64,000 nt of DNA from Pseudomonas sp. StFLB209 (GTDB lineage: Bacteria; Pseudomonadota; Gammaproteobacteria; Pseudomonadales; Pseudomonadaceae): the NCBI RefSeq assembly GCF_000829415.1, contig NZ_AP014637.1:6268374-6332373 (forward strand). Reading direction: 5' to 3'. Below the pieces are notes generated by a model. That model was not told the DNA's origin, did no database searches, and saw only the letters and a list, made by a program, of their open reading frames with translations. The translations under genes were made by a program, and so were the position numbers. How positions within the stretch are numbered: the stretch's first letter is position 1; every line of letters begins with the position of its first letter. Shown here piece by piece: positions 57,785 through 64,000 of this stretch.

Positions 57785-59028
57785 CACTCGCTGAACCGGC
57801 GGAACACCAGCGAGCCATTGGTACCGCCAAATCCGAAGGAGTTGGACAGCACGACATCGATCGGCATACCCCGCGCCTGATGAGCGACAAAGTCCAGATC
57901 GCAGCCTTCGCTTGGCTCATCGAGGTTGATGGTCGGCGGAGCAACCTGATCCAGCAGGGCCAGCACGCTGAAAATCGCCTCGACAGCACCGGCAGCGCCT
58001 AGCAGGTGGCCGGTCATCGATTTGGTGGAGCTGACCGCCAGTTTGTAGGCATGTTCGCCGAACACCGTCTTGATCGCCTGGGCTTCGGCAAGGTCACCGG
58101 CAGGTGTCGAAGTACCGTGCGCATTGATGTACTGCACCTGCTCGGGATTGATCCGCGCATCGCGCAGGGCATTGACGATACAACGCGCAGCACCGGCGCC
58201 GTTATCTGGCGGCGAGGTCATGTGGAAGGCGTCGCCGCTCATACCGAAACCGACCAGCTCGGCCAGAATGTTGGCGCCTCGCGCCTTGGCGTGCTCAAGT
58301 TCTTCAAGCACCATTGCACCGGCACCGTCGGACAGAACAAAGCCGTCACGGTCCTTGTCCCACGGACGGCTGGCACGAACCGGATCGTCATTGCGGGTCG
58401 ACAGCGCACGCGCTGCGCCAAAACCGCCCATGCCCAGACCGCAAGCAGCCATCTCTGCGCCGCCCGCGATCATCACGTCGGCTTCGCCGTAGGCGATATT
58501 GCGCGCCGCCATGCCGATACAGTGAGTTCCGGTGGTGCAGGCGGTGGAAATGGCGTAGTTAGGCCCTTGTGCACCCAGGTGGATGGACAGGAAGCCGGAA
58601 ATCATGTTGATGATCGAGCCAGGCACGAAGAACGGCGAAATACGCCCAGGGCCTTGCTCATGCATCAGTCGACTGCTGGTTTCAATATTGGTCAGGCCAC
58701 CAATGCCCGAACCCATGGCGACACCAACGCGCTCACGGTTGGCATCAGTCACTTCCAGCCCGGCATTACGCACCGCCTGAAAGCTGGCCGCCAGGCCATA
58801 CTGAATGAAAAGATCGACCCGCCGCGCCTCTTTGGGCGCCAGGTACTGGCTGACGTCAAACCCTTTGACCGAACCACCAAAACGCGTGGTGAAAGCCGAC
58901 AGGTCGGTGTGCTCGATAGGACCGATACCACTTTGCCCTGCCAGAATGCCTTGCCAACTGCTGGGTACATCGTTACCCAGTGGCGATATCATTCCCATCC
59001 CGGTGACCACGACGCGTCTACGCGACAC
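57784..59028 (-). CDS. fabF: 3-oxoacyl-ACP synthase II
   Basis: A 414-residue condensing enzyme. The active-site Cys is in [11 protein letters not shown] near residue 163, and catalytic His residues in NAHGTSTP and GHLLGAAG. The start is a GTG at 59028 behind an excellent AAGGAG, rather than the longer frame. It elongates acyl-ACP chains, with a role in unsaturated chain elongation. A gap of about 255 bases holding a repeat and terminator separates it from acpP. Confidence 0.96.
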   Translation of the reverse strand: MSRRRVVVTGMGMISPLGNDVPSSWQGILAGQSGIGPIEHTDLSAFTTRFGGSVKGFDVSQYLAPKEARRVDLFIQYGLAASFQAVRNAGLEVTDANRERVGVAMGSGIGGLTNIETSSRLMHEQGPGRISPFFVPGSIINMISGFLSIHLGAQGPNYAISTACTTGTHCIGMAARNIAYGEADVMIAGGAEMAACGLGMGGFGAARALSTRNDDPVRASRPWDKDRDGFVLSDGAGAMVLEELEHAKARGANILAELVGFGMSGDAFHMTSPPDNGAGAARCIVNALRDARINPEQVQYINAHGTSTPAGDLAEAQAIKTVFGEHAYKLAVSSTKSMTGHLLGAAGAVEAIFSVLALLDQVAPPTINLDEPSEGCDLDFVAHQARGMPIDVVLSNSFGFGGTNGSLVFRRFSE

Positions 59029-59066
59029 AGGACTCTCCTTCTCTCTCGTTGGCGATACATCTTCAG

Positions 59067-59203
59067 GGTGCATCCAAAAACTGCCTGCGTGGCCATCACT
59101 GGGTTGAAAACCGGTTCACAATGCTCGTCGACAAACCGTCAACGGCGCTTGCCCGCCTGTTTTTCGTCGTGCTGGCTGCCTCGCCTGAGCCTTCAGAGAC
59201 ACC
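59067..59203. mobile_element. MITE-like repeat, degenerate copy 2 (inverted relative to copy 1)
   Basis: About 137 bp between fabF and acpP, matching the reverse complement of the element at 54073-54212 over its length with many substitutions (shared signatures: AAAAACTGCCTGCGT-GCCATCACT-GGTTGAAAAC, and GGTTCACAATGCTC). Terminal repeats are weaker. It contains no gene. Confidence 0.7.
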
Positions 59204-59218
59204 TTTATCTTTACTAAA

Positions 59219-59256
59219 GAAAAAACCGCACGCCGGTAAGCAGTGCGGTTTTTCCC
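59219..59256 (-). terminator. Terminator downstream of acpP
   Basis: A 10-bp AAAAACCGCA/TGCGGTTTTT stem with T-runs on both strands, 28 bases past the acpP stop. It would end most acpP transcripts before fabF, giving the usual excess of acyl carrier protein. Confidence 0.9.
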
Positions 59257-59283
59257 ATAACAGCAATCAGCGATTACGAAAAA

Positions 59284-59520
59284 TCAGCCCTGGTGGCTGT
59301 TCACGTAGTCGATGGCAGCCTGAACGGTGGTGATCTTCTCGGCTTCTTCGTCAGGGATTTCGGTCTCGAATTCCTCTTCCAGAGCCATTACCAGCTCAAC
59401 AGTGTCCAGGGAGTCAGCGCCCAGGTCTTCAACGAAAGAAGCAGTGTTGACAACCTCTTCTTCTTTGACGCCAAGTTGCTCGGCAACGATTTTCTTGACG
59501 CGCTCTTCGATGGTGCTCAT
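59284..59520 (-). CDS. acpP: Acyl carrier protein
   Basis: A 78-residue, very acidic four-helix protein. The phosphopantetheine attachment Ser is in [18 protein letters not shown]. It carries growing acyl chains for the Fab enzymes. It has its own promoter (59573-59600) and a terminator just after. Confidence 0.98.
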   Translation of the reverse strand: MSTIEERVKKIVAEQLGVKEEEVVNTASFVEDLGADSLDTVELVMALEEEFETEIPDEEAEKITTVQAAIDYVNSHQG

Positions 59521-59572
59521 ACCTAGTTTTAACTCCTAGTGGAAATGTTCAGGCATTTGGCCGGTGGCTAAG

Positions 59573-59600
59573 TGTATAGAAGAGGTTTTGCGCTTTTCAA
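59573..59600 (-). promoter_or_regulatory. Sigma-70 promoter of acpP
   Basis: On the minus strand TTGAAA (59600-59595) and TATACA (59578-59573) with a 16-base spacer, about 53 bases upstream of the acpP ATG. No stem-loop terminator separates it from fabG, so acpP may also receive read-through. Confidence 0.75.
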
Positions 59601-59719
59601 GCTCAAAGCTCCCCTCCCGCTCCGTCACGACCCAGTACCCATTAAAAGATTGCAGCTTTATAACGGATTTTAGACAGCTCGTATGACATTTTTCTGAAAC
59701 GAGCGTTTATAAAATCCGG

Positions 59720-60460
59720 TTACATGTACATCCCGCCATTGACCGGAATGGTCGTACCGGTCACATAACCCGCGCCTTCAGAGGCCAGGAACGCTACAAC
59801 ATTGGCGATTTCCTGTGCCTGGCCCAGACGCCCCAGAGGAATCTGGGTCAGCAAGGCCTCACGCTGGGCCTCAGGCAACTCACGGGTCATATCAGTATCA
59901 ATGAAGCCTGGCGCGACAGCGTTCACGGTCACAGCACGCGAACCGAGCTCACGCGCCAGGGCACGACTGAAACCTTCCAGCCCCGCCTTCGCGGAAGCGT
60001 AGTTTACTTGACCGGCATTGCCCATGGCACCGACTACCGAACCAATATTGATGATCCGCCCCCAACGCGCCTTGGTCATACCCCGCAACACACCCTTGGA
60101 CAGGCGGTAGAGGCTGTTGAGGTTGGTATCGATGACGTCGTTCCACTCGTCATCTTTCATGCGCATCATCAGGTTATCGCGGGTGATGCCGGCATTATTG
60201 ACCAGGATCAACGGCGTGCCTACACGCTCGACGATGGTCGCCAGGACCGCTTCGACCGACTCGGCCTTGGTCACATCCAGCGCCAGACCAAAGCCTTCGA
60301 TGCCGCTTTCCTTGAAGGTCGCAGTGATGCGCTCTGCACCGGCCTCAGACGTCGCAGTGCCGACGACAACGGCACCGTTGCGGCCCAGTTCCAGAGCGAT
60401 AGCCTGGCCAATACCACGACTGGCACCGGTTACCAGTGCAACTTTACCTTGCAGACTCAT
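59720..60460 (-). CDS. fabG: 3-oxoacyl-ACP reductase
   Basis: A 246-residue SDR, the NADPH-dependent beta-ketoacyl-ACP reductase. It has TGASRGIGQAIA, the NNAGIT element and the catalytic Ser with YASAKAG. The last residues (IPVNGGMYM) match FabG. It is 16 bases after fabD and 200 bases from acpP. Confidence 0.97.
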   Translation of the reverse strand: MSLQGKVALVTGASRGIGQAIALELGRNGAVVVGTATSEAGAERITATFKESGIEGFGLALDVTKAESVEAVLATIVERVGTPLILVNNAGITRDNLMMRMKDDEWNDVIDTNLNSLYRLSKGVLRGMTKARWGRIINIGSVVGAMGNAGQVNYASAKAGLEGFSRALARELGSRAVTVNAVAPGFIDTDMTRELPEAQREALLTQIPLGRLGQAQEIANVVAFLASEGAGYVTGTTIPVNGGMYM

Positions 60461-60476
60461 GCAGGTTTCTCCTTAT

Positions 60477-61415
60477 TCAGGCCAGTGCCGCACGGGCGGC
60501 AGCAAAGGCGTCAGGGGTATCCAGGTTGTAAGTCACCACGCCATCGGCGCAGCGTTTGTTGAGGCCGGCCAGCACTTTGCCCGGACCACACTCCACCAGT
60601 TGGGTCACACCCAGGCCCGCCAGGCACTGAATGGACTCGACCCAACGTACAGGCTTGTACAACTGTTCAAGCAGATCACGCTTGAGGGTCGCCAGATCAG
60701 TGACCGCCGCGGCGCTGACGTTCTGCACCAGCGCGATTTCCGGCGCCTGCCAGTCGATAGCTTCAACCGACTCGGCAAAGCGTTCGGCCGCCGGGCGCAT
60801 CAGCTCGCAGTGCGACGGCACGCTGACCGGCAACGGCAGGGCGCGCTTGGCGCCTGCGGCCTTGCACAGCTCGATGGCACGCGCCACCGCCTCGGCATTA
60901 CCGGCGATCACCACCTGGCCTGGCGAATTGAAGTTGACCGCACTGACAACCTGACCTTGCGCAGCTTCAGCACAAGCGGCTCTGACCTGGTCATCATTGA
61001 GCCCCAGGATTGCAGCCATGCCGCCCTGACCGGCCGGCACCGCTTCCTGCATCAACTGACCACGTCGTTCGACCAGCTTTACAGCATCGGCCAGTGTCAG
61101 ACTGTTGGCCGCCACCAGAGCACTGTATTCGCCCAGGCTGTGACCGGCCACGTAAGCAGGAACCGCACCACCCTCGGCCAGCCATACATGCCATAGCGCG
61201 ATGGAGGCCGTCAGAATGGCCGGCTGGGTCTTGTCGGTCTGATTAAGCAGCTCGGCAGGCCCCTGCTGGGTCAAGGCCCACAGGTCATATCCCAGAGCGT
61301 CGGACGCCTGCTCAAAGGTATCGAGGATCAATGGATGCTGCGCACCTTGCTCGGCGAGCATGCCGAGCGATTGCGATCCTTGACCCGGAAAGACGAATGC
61401 GAGGGATGCAGACAT
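60477..61415 (-). CDS. fabD: Malonyl-CoA:ACP transacylase
   Basis: A 312-residue acyltransferase. The nucleophile Ser is in GHSLGEYSA, with FPGQGSQ at the N-terminus. The start is the ATG at 61415 (MSASLAFVFPGQ); the longer frame to 61811 runs back into plsX. A 109-base gap to plsX holds no obvious terminator. Confidence 0.96.
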   Translation of the reverse strand: MSASLAFVFPGQGSQSLGMLAEQGAQHPLILDTFEQASDALGYDLWALTQQGPAELLNQTDKTQPAILTASIALWHVWLAEGGAVPAYVAGHSLGEYSALVAANSLTLADAVKLVERRGQLMQEAVPAGQGGMAAILGLNDDQVRAACAEAAQGQVVSAVNFNSPGQVVIAGNAEAVARAIELCKAAGAKRALPLPVSVPSHCELMRPAAERFAESVEAIDWQAPEIALVQNVSAAAVTDLATLKRDLLEQLYKPVRWVESIQCLAGLGVTQLVECGPGKVLAGLNKRCADGVVTYNLDTPDAFAAARAALA

Positions 61416-61524
61416 GTAACAGGCCCCTGATTGGTTATCTTGAAAAATAGGCCCCCGGCCCAGCCGGCGGCAGTGAAGCAAATCGATATGACTGAACGTT
61501 TGGATGACGCTCTGACGGCCAGCG

Positions 61525-62562
61525 TCACATTTCCGGCGCCCCCGGCGACAAGCCCGGCAACAGCGCCTCAAGCCGCCCGCGCAGACGCTGCGGCAGGTTG
61601 TCCTGGATCTGCACGACGGTACGCAGGATTGCACTCTGCAAGCCCTCAACCCCGGCCGCCCCGTGACTCTTGACCACAATGCCCTGCAAGCCCAGCAGGC
61701 TCGCACCATTGTGCCGCGCCGGTGCAAACTCGGCCTGCAGACGCTTGAGCACAGGCAAAGCCACCACGCCCGCCGCCCTGCCAAGCAGACCCTGCCTGAA
61801 TAGCGTTTCAATTCGTGCAGCGATCATGGTCGCCAGGCCTTCGCTGGACTTGAGCAATACATTGCCGACAAAGCCATCGCACACCACCACATCAGCCTCC
61901 CCACGATAGAGCCCGTCACCTTCAACGAACCCGATGTAGTTCAGACCTGGCGCCGCCTGCAACAACGCTGCCGCCTGACGAACCTGCTGATTGCCCTTGA
62001 TGTCCTCGGTACCGACATTGAGCAGCGCGACCCTTGGCCGCACCACCCCCATGACCTCGGCATTCACAGCACCCATTACAGCGAACTGATACAGGTTTTC
62101 GGCACTGCAATCGACATTGGCTCCCAGATCCAGCAACTGACAATAGCCGGTACGGGTCGGAATTGCCGCCACCATCGCCGGACGATCGATACCCGGCAGG
62201 GTCTTGAGCACAAAACGCGACAAGGCCATCAGCGCTCCGGTATTACCGGCACTGACGCACGCCTGAGCCTGACCGCCAGCCACCAGCCCGAGGGCGACAC
62301 GCATTGATGAGTCGGGCTTGCCGCGCAGGGCCTGGGACGGTTTTTCATCCATACCAATCACTTCGCTGGCATGCACAACGTGCAGGCGTGCGCGGTCGAC
62401 CTTGCGATGGGAGGCAATCAGTTCGTCAATAAGGGGAGCTTGGCCGACAAGGGCCAGGTGGAGCGAGGGGGTAGCAGCCAGGCAGGCGATACTTGCCTGA
62501 ACAATGCTGCGGGGACCGAAGTCCCCGCCCATTGCGTCGATCGCGATGATCGGAGCGGACAA
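61525..62562 (-). CDS. plsX: Phosphate acyltransferase
   Basis: A 345-residue enzyme making acyl-phosphate from acyl-ACP for phospholipid synthesis. [19 protein letters not shown] and [12 protein letters not shown] are the family marks. The start codon is a TTG at 62562, with only a weak upstream signal (GAGTAA), 4 bases past rpmF; no other start fits the family N-terminus. Confidence 0.95.
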   Translation of the reverse strand: MSAPIIAIDAMGGDFGPRSIVQASIACLAATPSLHLALVGQAPLIDELIASHRKVDRARLHVVHASEVIGMDEKPSQALRGKPDSSMRVALGLVAGGQAQACVSAGNTGALMALSRFVLKTLPGIDRPAMVAAIPTRTGYCQLLDLGANVDCSAENLYQFAVMGAVNAEVMGVVRPRVALLNVGTEDIKGNQQVRQAAALLQAAPGLNYIGFVEGDGLYRGEADVVVCDGFVGNVLLKSSEGLATMIAARIETLFRQGLLGRAAGVVALPVLKRLQAEFAPARHNGASLLGLQGIVVKSHGAAGVEGLQSAILRTVVQIQDNLPQRLRGRLEALLPGLSPGAPEM

Positions 62563-62566
62563 GAAA

Positions 62567-62749
62567 TTACTCGTCAGCGCCCTTGTCGATCACTTTGCGG
62601 CCACGGTATACGCCTTCTGGCGAAACGTGGTGGCGCAGGTGAACTTCGCCAGTGGTTTTTTCCACGGACAGAGCGTTCGCTTCGAGAGCGTCGTGCGAAC
62701 GACGCATATCGCGAGCAGAGCGGGATTTTTTGTTCTGTTGAACAGCCAT
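62567..62749 (-). CDS. rpmF: 50S ribosomal protein L32
   Basis: A 60-residue, strongly basic protein ([19 protein letters not shown]) with the conserved [14 protein letters not shown] end. It lacks the paired cysteines of zinc-binding L32 forms. It follows yceD by 9 bases and precedes plsX, the standard order. Confidence 0.98.
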   Translation of the reverse strand: MAVQQNKKSRSARDMRRSHDALEANALSVEKTTGEVHLRHHVSPEGVYRGRKVIDKGADE

Positions 62750-62758
62750 AATTAACTC

Positions 62759-63286
62759 CTAAACGTTTGGGTCACGCTTTAATTGCGCCAATACACTGAA
62801 CGGGTTGGACCGTGTTACCTCGTCCACGCTCGGTTCGGGCTCATCGAGACCCGCCGGTTGCTGGCATTCTTCAGGATGATGAGCAGGCACGATTGGCAAG
62901 GCGAGCAGAAGCTCTTCCTCAATCAATGCCAGCAGATCCAAAGGATCCTCGCCCAGTTCCAACACGTCATAGCCTTTCGGCAACGATTGGGTGTTCGCAC
63001 CCTCCTTCACCACAACGTAAGTACATTCGCTCTGGATCGGCAGGGTAACCAGCTCAAGACAACGCTGGCAAACCATCTTGACCGAGGTCTTGAGCCGACT
63101 GTGGAAAACCGCAGTGCGACGCTCGTCACGCTCAAAAATGAAGTTGGCCTGAACCGCACCGGCGTTATCAGCCAATGGGTCGCAGAGTCTTTGCAGGTCA
63201 GCCAGCAGCACTTCACCCTGGAGGGTCGTGCCGCGATCAGCCAACTTGCGCGGGTCAATATGAGATGGAATCGGGTCATTCAACAT
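62759..63286 (-). CDS. yceD: YceD / DUF177 family protein (23S rRNA accumulation)
   Basis: A 175-residue protein of the DUF177 family, usually encoded just upstream of rpmF. It has the CQRCLE pair in its middle and an acidic C-terminal half. E. coli YceD has been linked to 23S rRNA accumulation. A near-consensus promoter ends only about ten bases upstream of its ATG. Confidence 0.93.
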   Translation of the reverse strand: MLNDPIPSHIDPRKLADRGTTLQGEVLLADLQRLCDPLADNAGAVQANFIFERDERRTAVFHSRLKTSVKMVCQRCLELVTLPIQSECTYVVVKEGANTQSLPKGYDVLELGEDPLDLLALIEEELLLALPIVPAHHPEECQQPAGLDEPEPSVDEVTRSNPFSVLAQLKRDPNV

Positions 63287-63295
63287 AGGCGCAGC

Positions 63296-63324
63296 ATTCT
63301 AGGGATGCACCTTTAGCATGTCAA
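63296..63324 (-). promoter_or_regulatory. Near-consensus sigma-70 promoter of yceD-rpmF-plsX-fab operon
   Basis: On the minus strand TTGACA (63324-63319), 17-base spacer, TAGAAT (63301-63296). Transcription would start around 63289-63290, only about three or four bases before the yceD ATG at 63286. It faces away from the Maf gene. Confidence 0.85.
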
Positions 63325-63392
63325 AGGAAATTCAGGCCTATCAGGGCTTGCCGGCACTTATTAGAATTGCGGCTCAGACCACGGAGAATCGC

Positions 63393-63971
63393 ATGCCTTC
63401 CCTGCTCCTTGCTTCCAGCTCGCCGTATCGACGTCAATTGCTCGCCCGACTGCGCCTGCCATTCACCTGCAGCTCGCCGGACATAGACGAAAGCCGCCTG
63501 CCCGGCGAGAGTGCCACCCATCTGGTAAAGCGCCTGGCACAACAAAAAGCCCAGGCCCTGGCCGGCGATCACCCGGACCACCTGATCATCGGCTCCGATC
63601 AGGTGGCCGTGCTCGGTGACGAAGTACTCGGCAAGCCGCACGACTTCGAGCGGGCGCTGGCGCAACTGTCGGCCGCCAGCGGCCAAAGCGTAAGCTTTCT
63701 TACCGGCCTGGCCGTGCTGAACACCCGCACTGGCCAATGCCAGGTCGACTGCGTGCCGTTCACCGTGCACATGCGCGAACTGGACACAGACACCCTGCAA
63801 CGCTACCTGCATGCCGAGCAACCCTACGACTGCGCCGGCAGCTTCAAGGCCGAAGGGCTTGGTGTAATGCTGTTTCGCAGCACCGAAGGACCAGACGCCA
63901 CCAGCCTGGTCGGACTGCCCCTTATCCGCTTGGTAGACATGCTGATGCAAGAAGGCGTGAGCATTCCCTGA
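63393..63971 (+). CDS. Maf-like nucleotide pyrophosphatase (YceF family)
   Basis: A 192-residue Maf/YceF house-cleaning NTP pyrophosphatase. It has the opening LASSSPYRRQLL, the catalytic Asp in IIGSDQVAVL, and C-terminal FKAEGLGV and TSLVGLPL segments. The ATG at 63393 (behind GGAGA) is chosen; the frame to 63318 lies in the promoter region. It diverges from yceD. The 29 bases after its stop hold no feature. Confidence 0.93.
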   Translation: MPSLLLASSSPYRRQLLARLRLPFTCSSPDIDESRLPGESATHLVKRLAQQKAQALAGDHPDHLIIGSDQVAVLGDEVLGKPHDFERALAQLSAASGQSVSFLTGLAVLNTRTGQCQVDCVPFTVHMRELDTDTLQRYLHAEQPYDCAGSFKAEGLGVMLFRSTEGPDATSLVGLPLIRLVDMLMQEGVSIP

Positions 63972-64000
63972 ACACCCCAGAAACAACAAACCCGACCAAT

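Overview
The window looks like a chromosome segment of a Pseudomonas species close to the putida/fluorescens side of the genus. The evidence is high GC (about 60-65% by eye), dense coding, and gene blocks in orders typical of Pseudomonas: pepN/DUF2797/YeaC/rhomboid/nadK, metZ-purF-cvpA-dedD-folC-accD-trpF-truA-fimV, and tatD-pilZ-holB-tmk-mltG-pabC-fabF-acpP-fabG-fabD-plsX-rpmF-yceD. It carries almost no mobile DNA: one REP element, two copies of a small MITE-like repeat, and one AT-rich bacteriocin-immunity gene.

Layout. 1-5.4 kb (minus): a yjfIJKLMC-type envelope operon (DUF2170, PspA/IM30, DUF2491, DUF350, DUF1190, ATP-grasp glutathionylspermidine-synthase-like) with a rhomboid protease and a two-TM potassium channel inserted in its middle. 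5.5-12.1 kb (minus): pepN, DUF2797, YeaC-like, rhomboid, metallophosphatase and nadK, tightly overlapped; DUF1853 diverges from nadK. 13.3-21.7 kb: two MFS exporters/symporters, a D-cysteine desulfhydrase/ACC-deaminase-like enzyme, an orphan colicin/pyocin-type immunity gene, fadH, a nitrilase-fold protein lacking the catalytic Cys, and an AraC regulator. 21.7-24.9 kb: an unannotated-looking 28-residue ORF, then ilvA behind an elaborate leader (Ile/Val-rich leader peptide, mutually exclusive hairpins, and a second small ORF overlapping the ilvA start), then topoisomerase IB. 24.9-36.7 kb: a DUF2242 lipoprotein and an IclR-linked catabolic cluster of acyl-CoA ligase, zinc-type dehydrogenase, crotonase, TonB receptor, ACS-family transporter, DszC/SfnB-like flavoenzyme and exported M20 amidohydrolase. 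36.8-37.2 kb: two identical tRNA-Asp genes and a tRNA-Val with a clear promoter. 37.4-50.4 kb (minus): methionine, purine, folate, fatty-acid and tryptophan genes, truA, fimV and usg. 50.5-63.3 kb (minus): DUF1285, DUF4823, TetR, the RgsA/P16-like sRNA on the plus strand, tatD, pilZ, replication and cell-wall genes, and the fatty-acid synthesis cluster. A Maf protein diverges at the end.

How genes work together. The fab cluster plus plsX, accD and acpP supplies phospholipid precursors; holB, tmk, nadK, purF, folC and pabC serve nucleotide and folate supply; fimV and pilZ serve type IV pili. The catabolic cluster reads as a complete route: outer-membrane import, periplasmic amide hydrolysis, inner-membrane import, CoA activation and oxidation of an unidentified conjugate. 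The best candidates for undescribed biology are the ilvA leader with its coupled second ORF, the IclR/TonB/M20/DszC-like catabolic cluster, the K+ channel and rhomboid inside the yjf-type operon, and the orphan immunity gene.
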